From positions 1-64,000 of the forward strand of contig JAQGDQ010000105.1 of assembly GCA_030141605.1 (NCBI GenBank): a stretch of DNA of 64,000 nt, written 5' to 3'. The notes beneath the pieces were generated by a model. It was not told the DNA's origin and did no database searches. It worked only from the letters and a program-made list of their open reading frames with translations. Positions 1 to 11,300 of the stretch are shown here, piece by piece. The position numbers and the translations under genes are program-made. Numbering within the stretch: the stretch's first letter is position 1; each line of letters starts with the position of its first letter. The stretch is from Tubiluchus corallicola. Taxonomy: Eukaryota > Priapulida > Priapulimorpha > Priapulimorphida > Tubiluchidae.

Positions 1-573
1 CAATGTTTAAAATTACAGGTGTAGTTTATCTCCTGGTGAAAGATGGAAAAGTAGAGAAAAGATTACATATTTGCTAATATATTATTAACACATAAAAATT
101 ATTATTAACGCTTCTATCGTTTATCACATTGTCTGCTTGACATCACGCTAGTTACTGATTTTATAAAAATTTTCCATTTGAAATTGACGCGAGAACTTAA
201 AAAACAGTATCCCGAGAGCATTAATGAGAGCAATCCCTAAAATGATTCTCTGAACATTAACCCACAAGGCTTTCACATGCACTAGCTGAGCAATTTAAAT
301 CAAGACTAAAATACGAAAAACAGAACAGCTAAATAACATTTATGTTATAATTATTATAGAGCAAAGCAATGAAAATGTCAATCTATTCGCTCTTCGCTAG
401 AAACTAGACAAAGTTTCTTTTATCCTGTCATGCAAAATGCCTGGTATCCGCACATTTTATATTTTTTAGAATTCATTTATTTTTTTTTAGTTTCCATTAA
501 TTAGCAACATTTTTCTACGCCTGCTTAACAATGGCTGTTTTGCCCAATAACTCATTTCAATGCCCTTTGTTGT

Positions 574-2868
574 TTAACTTCGCATGCACTGTTTTATCAA
601 AGGGACATTAAAGTTAAGGATTTCAAAGTCGGTACCACTGTTATCGCTGAAGTAAGTCAGCTTGCATCGGAGGTCTTTGTAAATGTAAAGCAAATCCCAC
701 TCTATTATAAGAACTGAAATGATGTTTCCTTACCTTTAGAGCACATTTCGCTTCGTTATAGTTCCTTCTCATACTTATACTTTCATCTATCATAAGTATC
801 GCATCAACTTTTTTGGTACCGGGAAACTCTGCATAGGAGCTTCTAACGAAGTTTCTTATTTTTTGTGCATCAATTTTTGTATCTATTTGCAAAAAGATAA
901 CTATTATTTATAGGGGGAAAATAATAAGTAACCGTGACCTAGAACAAATTGCAATAGAATTTTTGTCTTCAGATTCTGTTAGAATGTGGTCTCAAGTACC
1001 TACAACAAAAAATTGACCAAAATATTTTTGATACTTTTGAGATATATGCATAAATCCAAGATGGCACATGCTAACGCCAAAACTCAGTTATATCTGCTAA
1101 ATAGGTGAAAAATTGTATTGTTGACTGATACGAAACTGCACCCAAGAACTCCAAAAATTTCGTCGTTTTCATCTACGATGTCATCATAATATCGCAATAC
1201 TATTATGAGGCAGTTAAGAACAACACTATTTCAATGTTGTTAAAAATGGGTCACTGGAATTGTTCTTCTTTCATTATCACTGCTTGTAATAGCATTTAAA
1301 ATCAGTTAAACATTGTTCTAGCATGTCGTTGATGTCCATTTACATCATTTCCTTGGTATGTATATGGTGCCTATAGGTGTCAAAAGTCGATTGCTTAGTA
1401 GAAAATTATGTGGCAACAACTGTTAGGAAAATGCACCATGTAAAACCAAAAATGTTGTCATTTTCCAACTATAACGTCACAACGCCATTGTCAAGTCATT
1501 AGGCCATCACTGTTACTTATTTTTACATTAATTTTGAATGCTTGCCCCTTAAGTGGAAGTGGCGACGAGCGCATGGAAAGAAGGTCTGCCATTAGCTAGG
1601 TTCGTTATTTCGGCAATATGTTACACCAATGCCAATTGTTTGACCCAAGTGAGACGTGGGCAGGGGTGGGGGTGAAACCAATTGATTGGTGCAGGGCAGA
1701 AGTCAGTGGAAAGGACTTGACTGGTTGGAACAGTCTCGTCCAGGCATGCCACATATGATGGAGGAGACTAAGACAGCGTCACTTCAAAAATGTGATCACT
1801 GGTATTGTTTTACTCGCTCTCGTGTATAGTTATTTGTTGGTGGCAAAGTGAAACTAGCGGATGCAAATCTTTCCAATGAAGCCGCTGTCCCATAGGTTGC
1901 ATCCGGTAGTTTCACTTTGACACCAATGAATAATTATATGTGAAACAAGTAAGTGACTTCCAGTGACCAGCATTATCAAGTGATGCTGTCTTAATAGAAT
2001 TTTTTCACTTAGGCTTGATGATTTACGAGATATAACTGATTTTTGGCCCTACCAGGCGCCATGTTGGATTTATGCATATATCACAAAAGTATCGAAACCG
2101 ATTTTGGCCGATTTTTTATTGTGGGTACTTGTGACCATGTTCTGACAGAATCTGAATAGAAAAATTCTATTGCAATTTGTTCTAGGTATCCATTTACTAG
2201 AAGCTCTATATTCGCCTATAATAACACTTTTCATATACATTCCTTATATTCTCGTGATGATTTAATAATCACCATTTTCTACTTGAAGAAAGTTCAAGAA
2301 CGCACTGACTTGTTACTTGGGTGAGCGGCTTGCCAACTCTATTTTTAAAACTGCATGTGCACATGCAAAATGATTAAATTTTGCAAGAAACTTCAAAGCT
2401 AGAATAGGGATGAGGTAACCACTGTTAACTGAGCAAGCTTCATCTGCTAGGGACTTCTAATCTTCGCGTGAAAAACATAATAATCGAGCCTGTCTAATTG
2501 CGAGTCTAATTATTTTTATAGACATATTGGTTAATTAAATAAAATAAAACATATCGTACTACACAGATATTTCCATATTTGAGAAAGGAAGTTTTAAGGA
2601 AAATTTAATTTGTAGCCACCAATTTAAATTTTGACAGTGTCACTAATTGTGTGAGATATTAACCAGAAGGATTTAACAAATTACTACTAGCACTTTGCAG
2701 CGCATTTTCATCTTGGAGTGTCGTTAGCCGTTTACTTTTACAGATCATCCAGTTTGGGGCAAAAATTACAGAAATGTAACATATTAAGGAATAAAAGATT
2801 ACTATAGCGAAGATAAATGTAGAAGCATCTAACGATAATATAACTACAAGCTTCAATCCAAACTGCAT
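574..2868 (-). CDS. Probable three-exon gene, N-terminal hydrophobic segment, function unknown
   Basis: Exons read on the minus strand: 2868-2664, 882-734 and 699-574. Exon 1 starts at an ATG and encodes 68 residues. A long hydrophobic stretch at about residues 7-38 would be a signal anchor, followed by a polar stem. Exon 1 ends in phase 1 at a weak GTTAAT donor; an in-phase GTAAAC donor inside it is an alternative. Exon 2 has a good acceptor, an open 49-codon frame and a strong GTAAGG donor. Exon 3 follows an AG in matching phase and gives 41 codons and a stop, for 159 residues in all. Phase agreement and the lack of stops support coding. The layout resembles a type II membrane protein such as a Golgi glycosyltransferase, but I see no diagnostic motif, and further exons could lie left of the window. 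I do not recognise the family. The 883-2663 intron contains the 937-2187 foldback element. Confidence 0.42.
937..2187. mobile_element. Large foldback (terminal inverted repeat) element, 1.25 kb
   Basis: The sequence at 937-1105 matches the reverse complement of about 2020-2187 over some 170 bp with scattered mismatches; both arms carry CCTAGAACAAATTGCAATAG and ATATATGCATAAATCCAA. No transposase ORF lies between the arms, so it looks like a non-autonomous DNA transposon or foldback element. A second palindrome (1769-1993) is nested inside near the right arm. No clear target-site duplication was found. It lies in the intron of the predicted minus-strand gene. Confidence 0.8.
1769..1993. repeat. 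Nested palindrome inside the foldback element
   Basis: The left arm begins TAAGACAGCGTCACTT and the right arm ends AAGTGATGCTGTCTTA. The core arms share CAAAGTGAAACTA-CGGATGCAA with its reverse complement, around a short loop near 1878-1890. It could be an independent MITE that inserted into the larger element or an internal subterminal repeat of it. Confidence 0.75.
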
Positions 2869-4853
2869 TTTCTGTTACTTATTTTCATTCAAGTGCTGCT
2901 CCTAAAATTGATTTTTCATTTACTCAGTGACTTTTTTTACTGTGCAAAGTGTTTCAGCACTTTTACCGCTCCCTTAGTTATTTTTTGTGCAATGTATGCG
3001 ATAAAACCAGTTCAAGGCTTGTTCAAAAAGTTCAATGAATTATTGAATTTCGTCTTACTGTTTGATCTGAGCACGTTGATTCTTCGTGATCGTCTTGATT
3101 CGCAGATTGCTAGAAAGAAGTAAACTAGATACCACGGCCTCATGCCTGTCTTTTGTCCAGTATACTGCTCTTTCACTCCACTGGAAGTCTGAAAACTATT
3201 GCTTGAACACTTTTCGTTTCTTGGCTGCTTGAAAAACATTTTTTTGTGATATATAAGAGACTTGAAGCTCATCAACTTTGTCGGACAATATTTATAACAG
3301 AAATTGAAAAATGGCACTCATGCCACAATTAATGCATTCTGGTTGACAAATTTTGAATATAGAGGCAATGGAAAAGTATAAAGAATCTCAGGCAAAAAAG
3401 TGAAGGTACAAAGTTTCTAATATATATATTTCCATCTATATATATTTCTCACCATCTGATGAAACGCTCGTGTTAGTCAGTCCAATCTATCAGTGGGTGG
3501 AGTACATGTAGGCGAGCGATCCCCATATGGAGGTTGATCACACTGATCAGCTAGCCTAAGGACCAGTGAGTTTTGAAAATCATGACCCAAAATTACCATC
3601 AAAGAGTAATCCAAAAAGCCACAAGAGGTCATCTGATAAATGGAGATCAAATGACCAAACAAAGTTAGTATAAGAACTTATTTAACAGGTACCGATTGCA
3701 GGCCAAAAAAGTCGTTGACTAAATCTAAGATGAGGAACATTTCTACTTACTTTAGCGCAGTAGCGAACATTGAAATTTTTGTTTAAAGTTTCTAGAATAC
3801 TTAATTTTAACTTTAGCGTCTACGCTTTTGTTGACTAATTGTCTGATTAATTATCCACTCAACCGAAAGCTGTCAGTAATTAGATCAGTAATTGGAGACA
3901 AATTAGAGATATGTAAGAATTGAGGTTGTTTGACTTTTAAAATTTAATCTTAAGTTTTGATATTTGGAAGAGGGACAAGCAAACCGAGAACCTTTTTAGT
4001 TAGGGTATTTCACATTCATTTTTGTTTGACTATACAAAGTGCTTTTTTAACTAATTCAATAAGCCAAGTTAACTGTGTTCTGAACAGAGAATCAACAGAA
4101 GAAAACCAGGAAGTGGTACGTTGCTAATTAATAGAAGTTGTCGTCTTACCTCTTAATAAAAAAATTAAGAAACCAGGAATGTCTTCGTCTTATTCATAGA
4201 GCTCTACGTTCGCATTTAAACTGAATTACGTATCATAAATTTCTTGTTTATATACTTCGGTCTAGATCATTGTGTATTACTATTATTATTATTATCATCA
4301 TTATGCTGGTTACCTGTTCATAATGCAATTAATTATCTACTAAAGGCCTAATATTACTACCGTTATTGTTTATGAAGTAATAAATATGAACCCTCTTTGA
4401 AGACAAATAAAGAGAGATTACGAGATGATGGTTGTAATAAACGTTATTATCTATTATTCAGCAGGTGTCAAAAGCAAATTTATAATGTCTAGTCAATCCG
4501 ACGTACTTAAACGTATATGTGAAGAACCAGCTGCTAGTTAATTACTTTCCTCATTTTCATTTCATCTCATACTTTGCAAGTTTAAATAGCCTGTTTAGTG
4601 CTATTTTAACCTGTCCTGTAACACGATAACAACCGGCGTTTCCCTGTGCACTTGTATACTACGCAAATTTTTTGCCTCGTTTGCATATTGTTTTGCCAGC
4701 TCCTGTTTCTTTGCCTCCTTTCGTTCATTTCCTTTCCTTTCCTTTCTTTTCTCCCATTTCTTTCCGCCTTTCTGTCTTTTGTTTCATGATGGTGAAAACA
4801 TGCGAGAAGTGCTATATAGCCCAGCCAGAATGATCAAAGAAATTTTCAAACAG
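2869..4853. other. No recognised gene
   Basis: This is AT-rich sequence upstream of the minus-strand gene. The short ORFs on both strands (for example 2893-3123 and 3012-3317) show no domain and no convincing splice context. There are short CTTTC-rich pyrimidine runs near 4727-4760 and an ATT run near 4279. I see nothing else. Confidence 0.5.
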
Positions 4854-5213
4854 TAAAAGCATCCGATTTTATAGAAAACTGAGCCATGTCAGTAATGTGA
4901 TTCTTTCAAATACTCGCAAGATATCTGTCATCTATCACGGTAAATGCGAGATGATGACTCAGTTGCCAAAAGGAGTAATGAGAAAATTTTGCAACTGGTG
5001 AGTTGTATGCGTGCGAGTTGTGTGAATGATGGGGGGGGGGGTGTACTGACGAAGTAAAGCCAGTGTGAATCTGACGTGGGTACTGGCTAGACAGATATGT
5101 TTATATTATCTACCAAGTAGCACCTCATGTATTTTCCAGCTCGTATAATGGAAATTGGTAAGTTCACGTTGGCCGGTGTCATATGTGAGAATAAAAACAT
5201 CATGGAATTATAG
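4854..5213 (+). pseudogene. Broken third haem peroxidase copy (relics of exons 6 and 16)
   Basis: The segment 4854-4975 aligns with exon 6 of genes A and B: it shares a run containing AGAAAACTGAGC and the ACTCGCAAGATATCTGT stretch of gene B, and it keeps the upstream intron end ATTTTCAAACAG. It is out of frame and lacks the distal-His part of the exon. The segment 5140-5213 aligns with the last exon (conserved LAGVICEN) after a TTTTCCAG acceptor and ends early in TAG. Exons 7-15 are missing, so an internal deletion joined the two ends. Retained splice sites argue against a processed retrocopy. A poly-G tract (near 5031-5041) lies between the pieces. It is non-functional. Confidence 0.8.
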
Positions 5214-5697
5214 TTCTAAGTTTTTCTTCTTCTGAGATGCCAAAATGCTAGTTGCGCTAACAATTTGGGAAATGCATATAAGATCTTCCTCTGAGATTCC
5301 GTCAACAAATATTGACAAGTTGTTGGATATAGAATTTAGAATAATGATTACTTCCACTATTGACAATCACAAAAGTAACTAAATTATTCGGCTCTCGTCC
5401 TTTAAAGTTTAATTAATGTAGAATTCATTTTGCTTTTTATGTAAAAAACTGGCTGAGAAATAACTTTCACTAATATACAGCCACATTAATTAATCGTTTG
5501 TTATAGTTCATACATATCAAACTAAATTACATAATATGCAACAGCAATTCAGACTTAAAACGGCTAAGTACTGGCTCTCTTCGTGATTACTTAACACTAG
5601 TTACAAAGTTGGATTCATTATCATGTTCTACAGACGCAACGTAGACACAGATTTCTGAGTTGACATATCAATTAGCTGTCTGATTTAATTATTTCTG
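5214..5697. other. No recognised gene
   Basis: AT-rich sequence downstream of the peroxidase relic. I see no coding or structured feature. Confidence 0.5.
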
Positions 5698-5932
5698 ATT
5701 CATTTTATTTATTATTCCGCGGCGGCAGCTGTACCTTGGCTGAAATATGTGTAAAATTTAAAATGTGTGGACATTTATTCATTTTATTTATTATTTCGCG
5801 GCGGCAGCTCTACCTTGGCTTATATATATATGTGTAAAATATAAAATGTGTGGACATTTATTCATTTTATTTATTATTCCGCGGCGGCAGCTGTACCTTG
5901 GCAGAAATCTGTGTAAAACATAAAATGTGTGG
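5698..5932. repeat. Three tandem copies of an ~80-bp repeat
   Basis: Each copy carries ATTCATTTTATTTATTATT, then a GC-rich core CGCGGCGGCAGCT, then TACCTTGGC and TGTGTAAAA. The cores begin at about 5718, 5797 and 5880. Copy-to-copy differences are few, so the expansion is fairly recent. The GC-rich core is conspicuous against its AT-rich surroundings. Confidence 0.88.
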
Positions 5933-6636
5933 ACTTGTTTCTTACACTGTGTGTGTTTCACTGTGGAGCTGTTATTTCTATGGGAAATCAACCAATCATA
6001 ACTGTGGCATTTTCTAAATTGTAGAAGGGTATGTTCTTAGCTGTTCGTTTGTTTGAATTTCATCTCTCTTTCCTTCTTTTGTTTTGCAACGTTAGATGCT
6101 CGTAAAATTTGTCATACTTACAGTCCTTTACATGATTTATTAACTTTGAGTAGCCGCAGCTTCCACTACTGTACTTGTCAGTTTGAAAACAATTTCTTGC
6201 TAAAAAGTTTTTAAATTATTGTTATATCATAGTAATCTATAATTTTAATTCAATAATCAAACCGTGTGGAGTCATCAACTAGAGGAATCCCTAGGGACAC
6301 TAGGGATTTCAACCGGAAGGGATTGGGGCCACAGATTAGTAGATTCAAACAATAGTTAGAATATTGATCTTTCTATAAACTACAATTCTACAAATTGTAC
6401 ATTATGTACAGGACATCATACTATTCAGTGCTACAGATTAAACTAAAAACTACACGAGCTCCTATTTTACATCTAAAATCCATCAAAATTTTTTTGAATT
6501 CTTACGAAATTTGTAAGAATCTGTTACAAAACCAATCCAAGTAAATGTAGAACGCTATAACGATAAGTTTGGAAAGGAAGATGTCGTCCTAAGGTGCGGC
6601 GAGGCATTGGGGGACAAAAAGGTTGAGGAATGCTGC
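5933..6636. other. No recognised gene
   Basis: AT-rich sequence between the tandem repeat and the orphan leader exon. No feature could be supported. Confidence 0.45.
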
Positions 6637-6722
6637 TTTAGGACAAACAGTTAGGAAATAATTTGTAAGTATTTATACTGGCAGGACCTAACTGTGTATA
6701 ATTTTTGTGCTCTTTCTTGCAG
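6637..6722 (+). promoter_or_regulatory. Conserved upstream block of orphan leader exon
   Basis: It begins TTTAGGACAAAC and matches the block upstream of gene B (28171) and, more weakly, that of gene A (8243). It ends in a pyrimidine tract plus AG at 6721-6722, 16 nt before the ATG. Likely roles are core promoter plus a 5' UTR 3' splice site. The order of block, tract and AG is shared by all three leaders. Confidence 0.5.
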
Positions 6723-6738
6723 TGGCAAGTAAATCAAG

Positions 6739-6752
6739 ATGAACATTGAGAG
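6739..6752 (+). CDS. Orphan peroxidase leader exon (possible alternative first exon of gene A)
   Basis: ATG plus 11 nt (M-N-I-E and two bases of the next codon), then a consensus GTACG donor. Length, phase and flanks equal exon 1 of genes A and B. The downstream intron sequence to about 6960 is recognisably similar to gene B intron 1 (28316-28470), for example CTTGTCAC-TTACTTAGA. No exon 2 of its own is found before gene A exon 1. It could splice in phase to gene A exon 2 at 9049, giving a slightly different signal-peptide start, or be dead residue of a duplicated gene. Confidence 0.5.
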
Positions 6753-7080
6753 GTACGTTTTTCACCTAAATTAATGGGCAAACACCTTATGATGACCTTG
6801 TTTGCAGTCGGTTGAGAAATGTTATGAGTTCCGCATATCACGGGTATTGAGTTTTTTAAATGTTTACATTTCATAAGCAAAATGCGGTGATGCAACACAC
6901 TAAAAACTTTTCTTGTCACGCTTTACTTAGAATGCATGACAACATGGAGTTTTAATATTCCAAGACCTTGCGCCCATAATATCAGATTTATGTTTTGTTT
7001 AGTTAATTGCTTATTGATCATTATGGTTTCCCATAATTGCTGTTACGGTTTATGGTAGGGTCAATTTGCTGAGAGTCAAG

Positions 7081-7434
7081 TTATAGTAGGGTCAACTCCA
7101 AAAAACTTGCAAGAAATTTTTTCTTGTAATATTTAGTGCATCAAATAACATAACCAAATTAGGCCGAAATTTGTTCACTGCAAAGGGCCTAATTATGACG
7201 TCCAAATGAGCAATGTTTTTCACCATTTTTGTAGACTAAATACCCATTCATTTTCGTCAATTGACGGCCATCTTTTTTGACGTCATAATTAGGCCCTTTG
7301 CAGTGACAAAATATCGGCCTTATTTGGATAAGTTATTTTCTGGACCAAATACTACAATTGAACACCAAATATCGTTTTCTTGTATTTTTTTGAGAATAGG
7401 GCTATTTTTCCATTATATTGACCCTACTGTTATG
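7081..7434. mobile_element. Foldback MITE-like element
   Basis: The ends are TTATAGTAGGGTCAA and its approximate inverse TTGACCCTACTGTTAT. The inner arms share CACTGCAAAGGGCCTAATTA and TGACGTC in inverted orientation (about 7163-7205 against 7276-7315), with only a short loop between them. There is no coding capacity. A second partial end motif at about 7053 suggests a neighbouring or nested copy. Confidence 0.8.
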
Positions 7435-8242
7435 AAGCAACAAATAAGAACCCCATAAGAACTACCAGTTAAAGGTAGCATAATTAGAAAGTGGTAGTTC
7501 CATTAAAGATTGTTATCTACAATGCTAATAACACATTTAAAGTTAGCCAAGCCAAGACTACACATTAAGGTATAAATGCACAAATCTATCATACTTTCTC
7601 CATTTTCATATGTTTTTCCTTGCTGCTTTTTTCTTACTCCTTTCTCTTTTTCCCTTTCTCCATTCGTCTTTTCTTCACCATTGCTTCCTCTCTTTCTTCC
7701 TTATTTGATATTTTGACTATTGAGTTTTTTCTTTCGTTATATGACGGGAGAGACGCGAACCTATAAAGTGAAATTTACTGATTAAATATTTTTGCTTGAT
7801 GAGAAACATGTGTTAACAGCGTTTTAAACTTTATTTGTACCTAGTCTAACGTCGTCTAAAGGGAGTGAACCTCAGTAATTTGAGTACTAATGTGAGTGCT
7901 TTCAAAAGGTCTTTAAATCTTATAGCTTCTAACACAAACGTTTGATATTTGGAAAGTTACTGAGCTGCCATTTGACAATTCAGTGATATATTCCTAGGCA
8001 CCACGGGGCGTGTTTGAAACATGCTTATGGAGCTATTCACGGCATTTTGCAAGTCAATTTCAGTAAATAACTAATTATAAATCGTGTCCTCACACTTACT
8101 GCAATCGTGTGCCAAAACGACAAAAATATCGAATTTGTTTCCCGCAACATGACAGACTTTGCATCAACCTTTTCTTCCTTCCTATATAGTTTAACATGCT
8201 GGATCAAACCGGAACAATGAAGTTTATCTTTGCCATAAGCAC
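7435..8242. other. No recognised gene
   Basis: AT-rich intergenic sequence with a pyrimidine-rich stretch near 7620-7735. I see no gene. Confidence 0.45.
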
Positions 8243-8341
8243 TTTTTGGACAAATAGCAAAATGTCAACACTATGTAAACACTTTCAAGGGAGTGGGGGG
8301 TATTAAAGGCAAGAACCGCTTTCACGTTCTTAGTACCATAG
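8243..8341 (+). promoter_or_regulatory. Conserved upstream block of peroxidase gene A
   Basis: TTTTTGGACAAATAGCAAAATGT at 8243-8265 matches the gene B block closely (GGACAAA, then AGCAAAATGT). A TATA-like TATTAAAG lies at 8311. An AG at 8340-8341 stands 16 nt before the ATG, as in the other two leaders. Confidence 0.5.
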
Positions 8342-8357
8342 CGGCGGATATTTCAAG

Positions 8358-11300
8358 ATGAAAAGTACAAGGTACGTCTTTCACCAAAATTAAAGTTGGC
8401 GTCTAGCATTTGTAACGAAATTCAAAATCAATTATCATGTTGAAATAATATTATTTTGCATCATACATTTTTATAACTTTTATTATTGGCACTCAGAGCA
8501 TTATTTTTGGTTCTCAAACATTAAATGTCATCCTTGTCACTCGTTTACGTCAAGAAGGCTCTTGAATGGTAATGTGAAGGCCTCATTTGCTTCTATGATA
8601 CATTTGCAACGGTATGATAGATTTGCAACAGTAAGAATGTGATTGTGTATTAGTACAAAAACTATTTATGGGCCAAAATGAGTTAAACGACGAATAAATA
8701 TTAAGCTCTTAATACTTATGGAATATTGTCGGACTTAGCATTCTGGCCGAAAAAAGTCATGGTACAAACACTATTCCATTTAGACGTTACCAAGTTTTAA
8801 CTTCTAAATCATATTAACGCCATGATATCCGATTATTAAAAAAGTCTTTATACATGTAATAGGATAGTATGGCCCTAATACGCATTTGTACTTAGCGACA
8901 CGTAAATTTACTATATAGCAGCTTTGACTTGCCACGTGAGTACACAATAATAATATGTAATCAGATTGTGAAACATCCAGTTTTAAACGTTCTCTCTTGC
9001 CGTTTTCCAATTACGTCAAAATTTATTTTTATATTTGGTCTTCAGCAGAGCCATTTTTCTTGTTGCTTTGGGATTTTTCGTTCTTGGTACTACGTGCGCC
9101 AAGCGTAAAAGAGAGGAAATCAAAAATGCGGAACAACAGGCCGTAATTAACCTCACTCATCGCAGAAGCCAGAGCCACTTTGCTGAAAACAGGCGAGCAG
9201 GTTAGCATAAACATAGTTGCCGATGCTAGTATGAAAATTTTCTGTTCTATGTATTAAGTTGCATATTGAGCGCAATGTTAAATGTTGACTGAGGTAGATG
9301 CAATTAATTTTTATTTCGAAATATTTACTGAATTAAACGTAGCAATTTATGTCCGTGTAATTGTTGTTGACTAGTTATTTTTATGTACCACTAATTGTTT
9401 AATGCTTCGAAAATATTAGATGATTTTTGCCGATTAAGCATTTCTGGGTGTAAAAATTACTATTTTTATGACCCAGGCCAAACTGCGTCGTTACTTAATG
9501 ATTTATATAATGTAGAAATAGATGAGTGGAGACTTCTGAAAAACAAGGAGTTTATAAATCTGCGCACATGAGTTGGCAAGCCGAGATCACTCCTGTCCCC
9601 CTCCCCCAGACTTTCCCTCCCTTTTCGTCTGCCATTTTCTTCTTTGTATCTCTCTTGCTTTCATGTTTTCCTTCTCTTTTTTTCTCGCTCAATTTTTTGT
9701 TCTCTTAAAATTGACAAACTATTGACCCGAACAGTTTTAAGAGCAGTAGTCACGCATCTATTGGTTAGAAATGAGCTTTTGAGCTTTTTTGTGCTGTTAG
9801 CTTTTTCAATTTTTATCCGAACAGAATACGTACCATTTCTTCTAGGTGAAACGATGGAATGTCCAATGGCCAGAAAGTCAAAAAAATTTCACAAAGCTAG
9901 TCAGAAATCCAAGGAAAGGGCAGTGCTTGCTGAAATTGCCTTGGAGACCACAAGAGTGCTTGACGCAGAGTAAGTTGGCAGTCTAAATAGGACTTTGTAT
10001 GATAGGGCATCACAGGCGTTAGAAGCGTGTTCTAAATAAAATTTACTATAAAAAATTATTCATCACCCGCTTTTACTGCGGGTAAATGTTGGAGACATGT
10101 TGCGAATTACAACAGCAGTACTTGCCTCACTCGGGAAAACGTAGTTATTCATGAGACATAATACGTACTTGTAACTAGAGACAGAGTTACATTTCCTAAA
10201 TATATTTTGCTCGTATTAGATGCTCTGCATTAGCTAAAATTTTGCATACAGAGCAGCAAAGCGTGATCAGCAGCTGACTTGCAAAATAATTGAAAATTCT
10301 GAATTTTAGTGGAGCAGGAGACGTTGCTGGAATAAATCTCGCCGTCACTGTTGAATGCAACCCAAGCATAGATTGTACTGATGCTGCAAATAGCCGATAC
10401 AGGTAAAACAGCCAGACAATTAAATAAAAAGGCACACAGTAGAAAAGCAGATCAATAGCAATACTCAAAATTATTTTGACTTTGGTTTTAGCCTTCTAGG
10501 AAAGAAAAATGTATTAAAGCATCAAAAATGCTAAACTGTATTGCTAACTCAGTAATAAAGCACAGAAAATAAAGAACTCTATTTTGACAACAATGGCACA
10601 GACGCCGCTGCGTTGTTAGTCTTCTGCTTGATATTAATATACAAAGTAGCCCAGTCGTGCGAGTCGGTAAATATGTTGTAAAATACGTCTATTACATAAA
10701 TCTTCTTTAATTAAATACTTAAAACCCCAAAAATAAATGCTACATGAGAAAATACATGCATCGGCGTTTTACATTTCATATCACATATCTTACAGTTTAA
10801 TTAGATACAGACGTATAGTAGCAAAAATAACAAGTTAAATAAACCTATTGCTATTAGTGAGAATATTTTTTCAGTTGTATTCGTGACCTACACTTTTCTA
10901 TGCTTAATGTAGAACCTACGATGGATCTTGTAACAATATCGACAATCCGACTTGGGGACAAGCGGTAACGACTTATCGCAGACAATTTGCGGCTGATTAC
11001 TGTGATGGAAGTAAGTTTATAAGATTAGAAACGTATAATTTGTAGCTTCTGCAGTTGTACTTTTTGTGGGATTTCACTATAATAGCTAGGACACCAAATA
11101 CTAATAATTAATTCTTTGCAATCTTCTGGCTCTAGGCAGGATTTTAAACTCATCACGGATAATTGGAAATCTCAAAGAAGCTTATCTGCTTCTTTACAGC
11201 AACAATAGGGTAAATTTATTGATAGAATAGAGGTAAATGAGTTTTTGTAAGGAATGTTCGTGAGCATGCGCGCCAGTGTCGCGCACATTGTTTCTAACCG

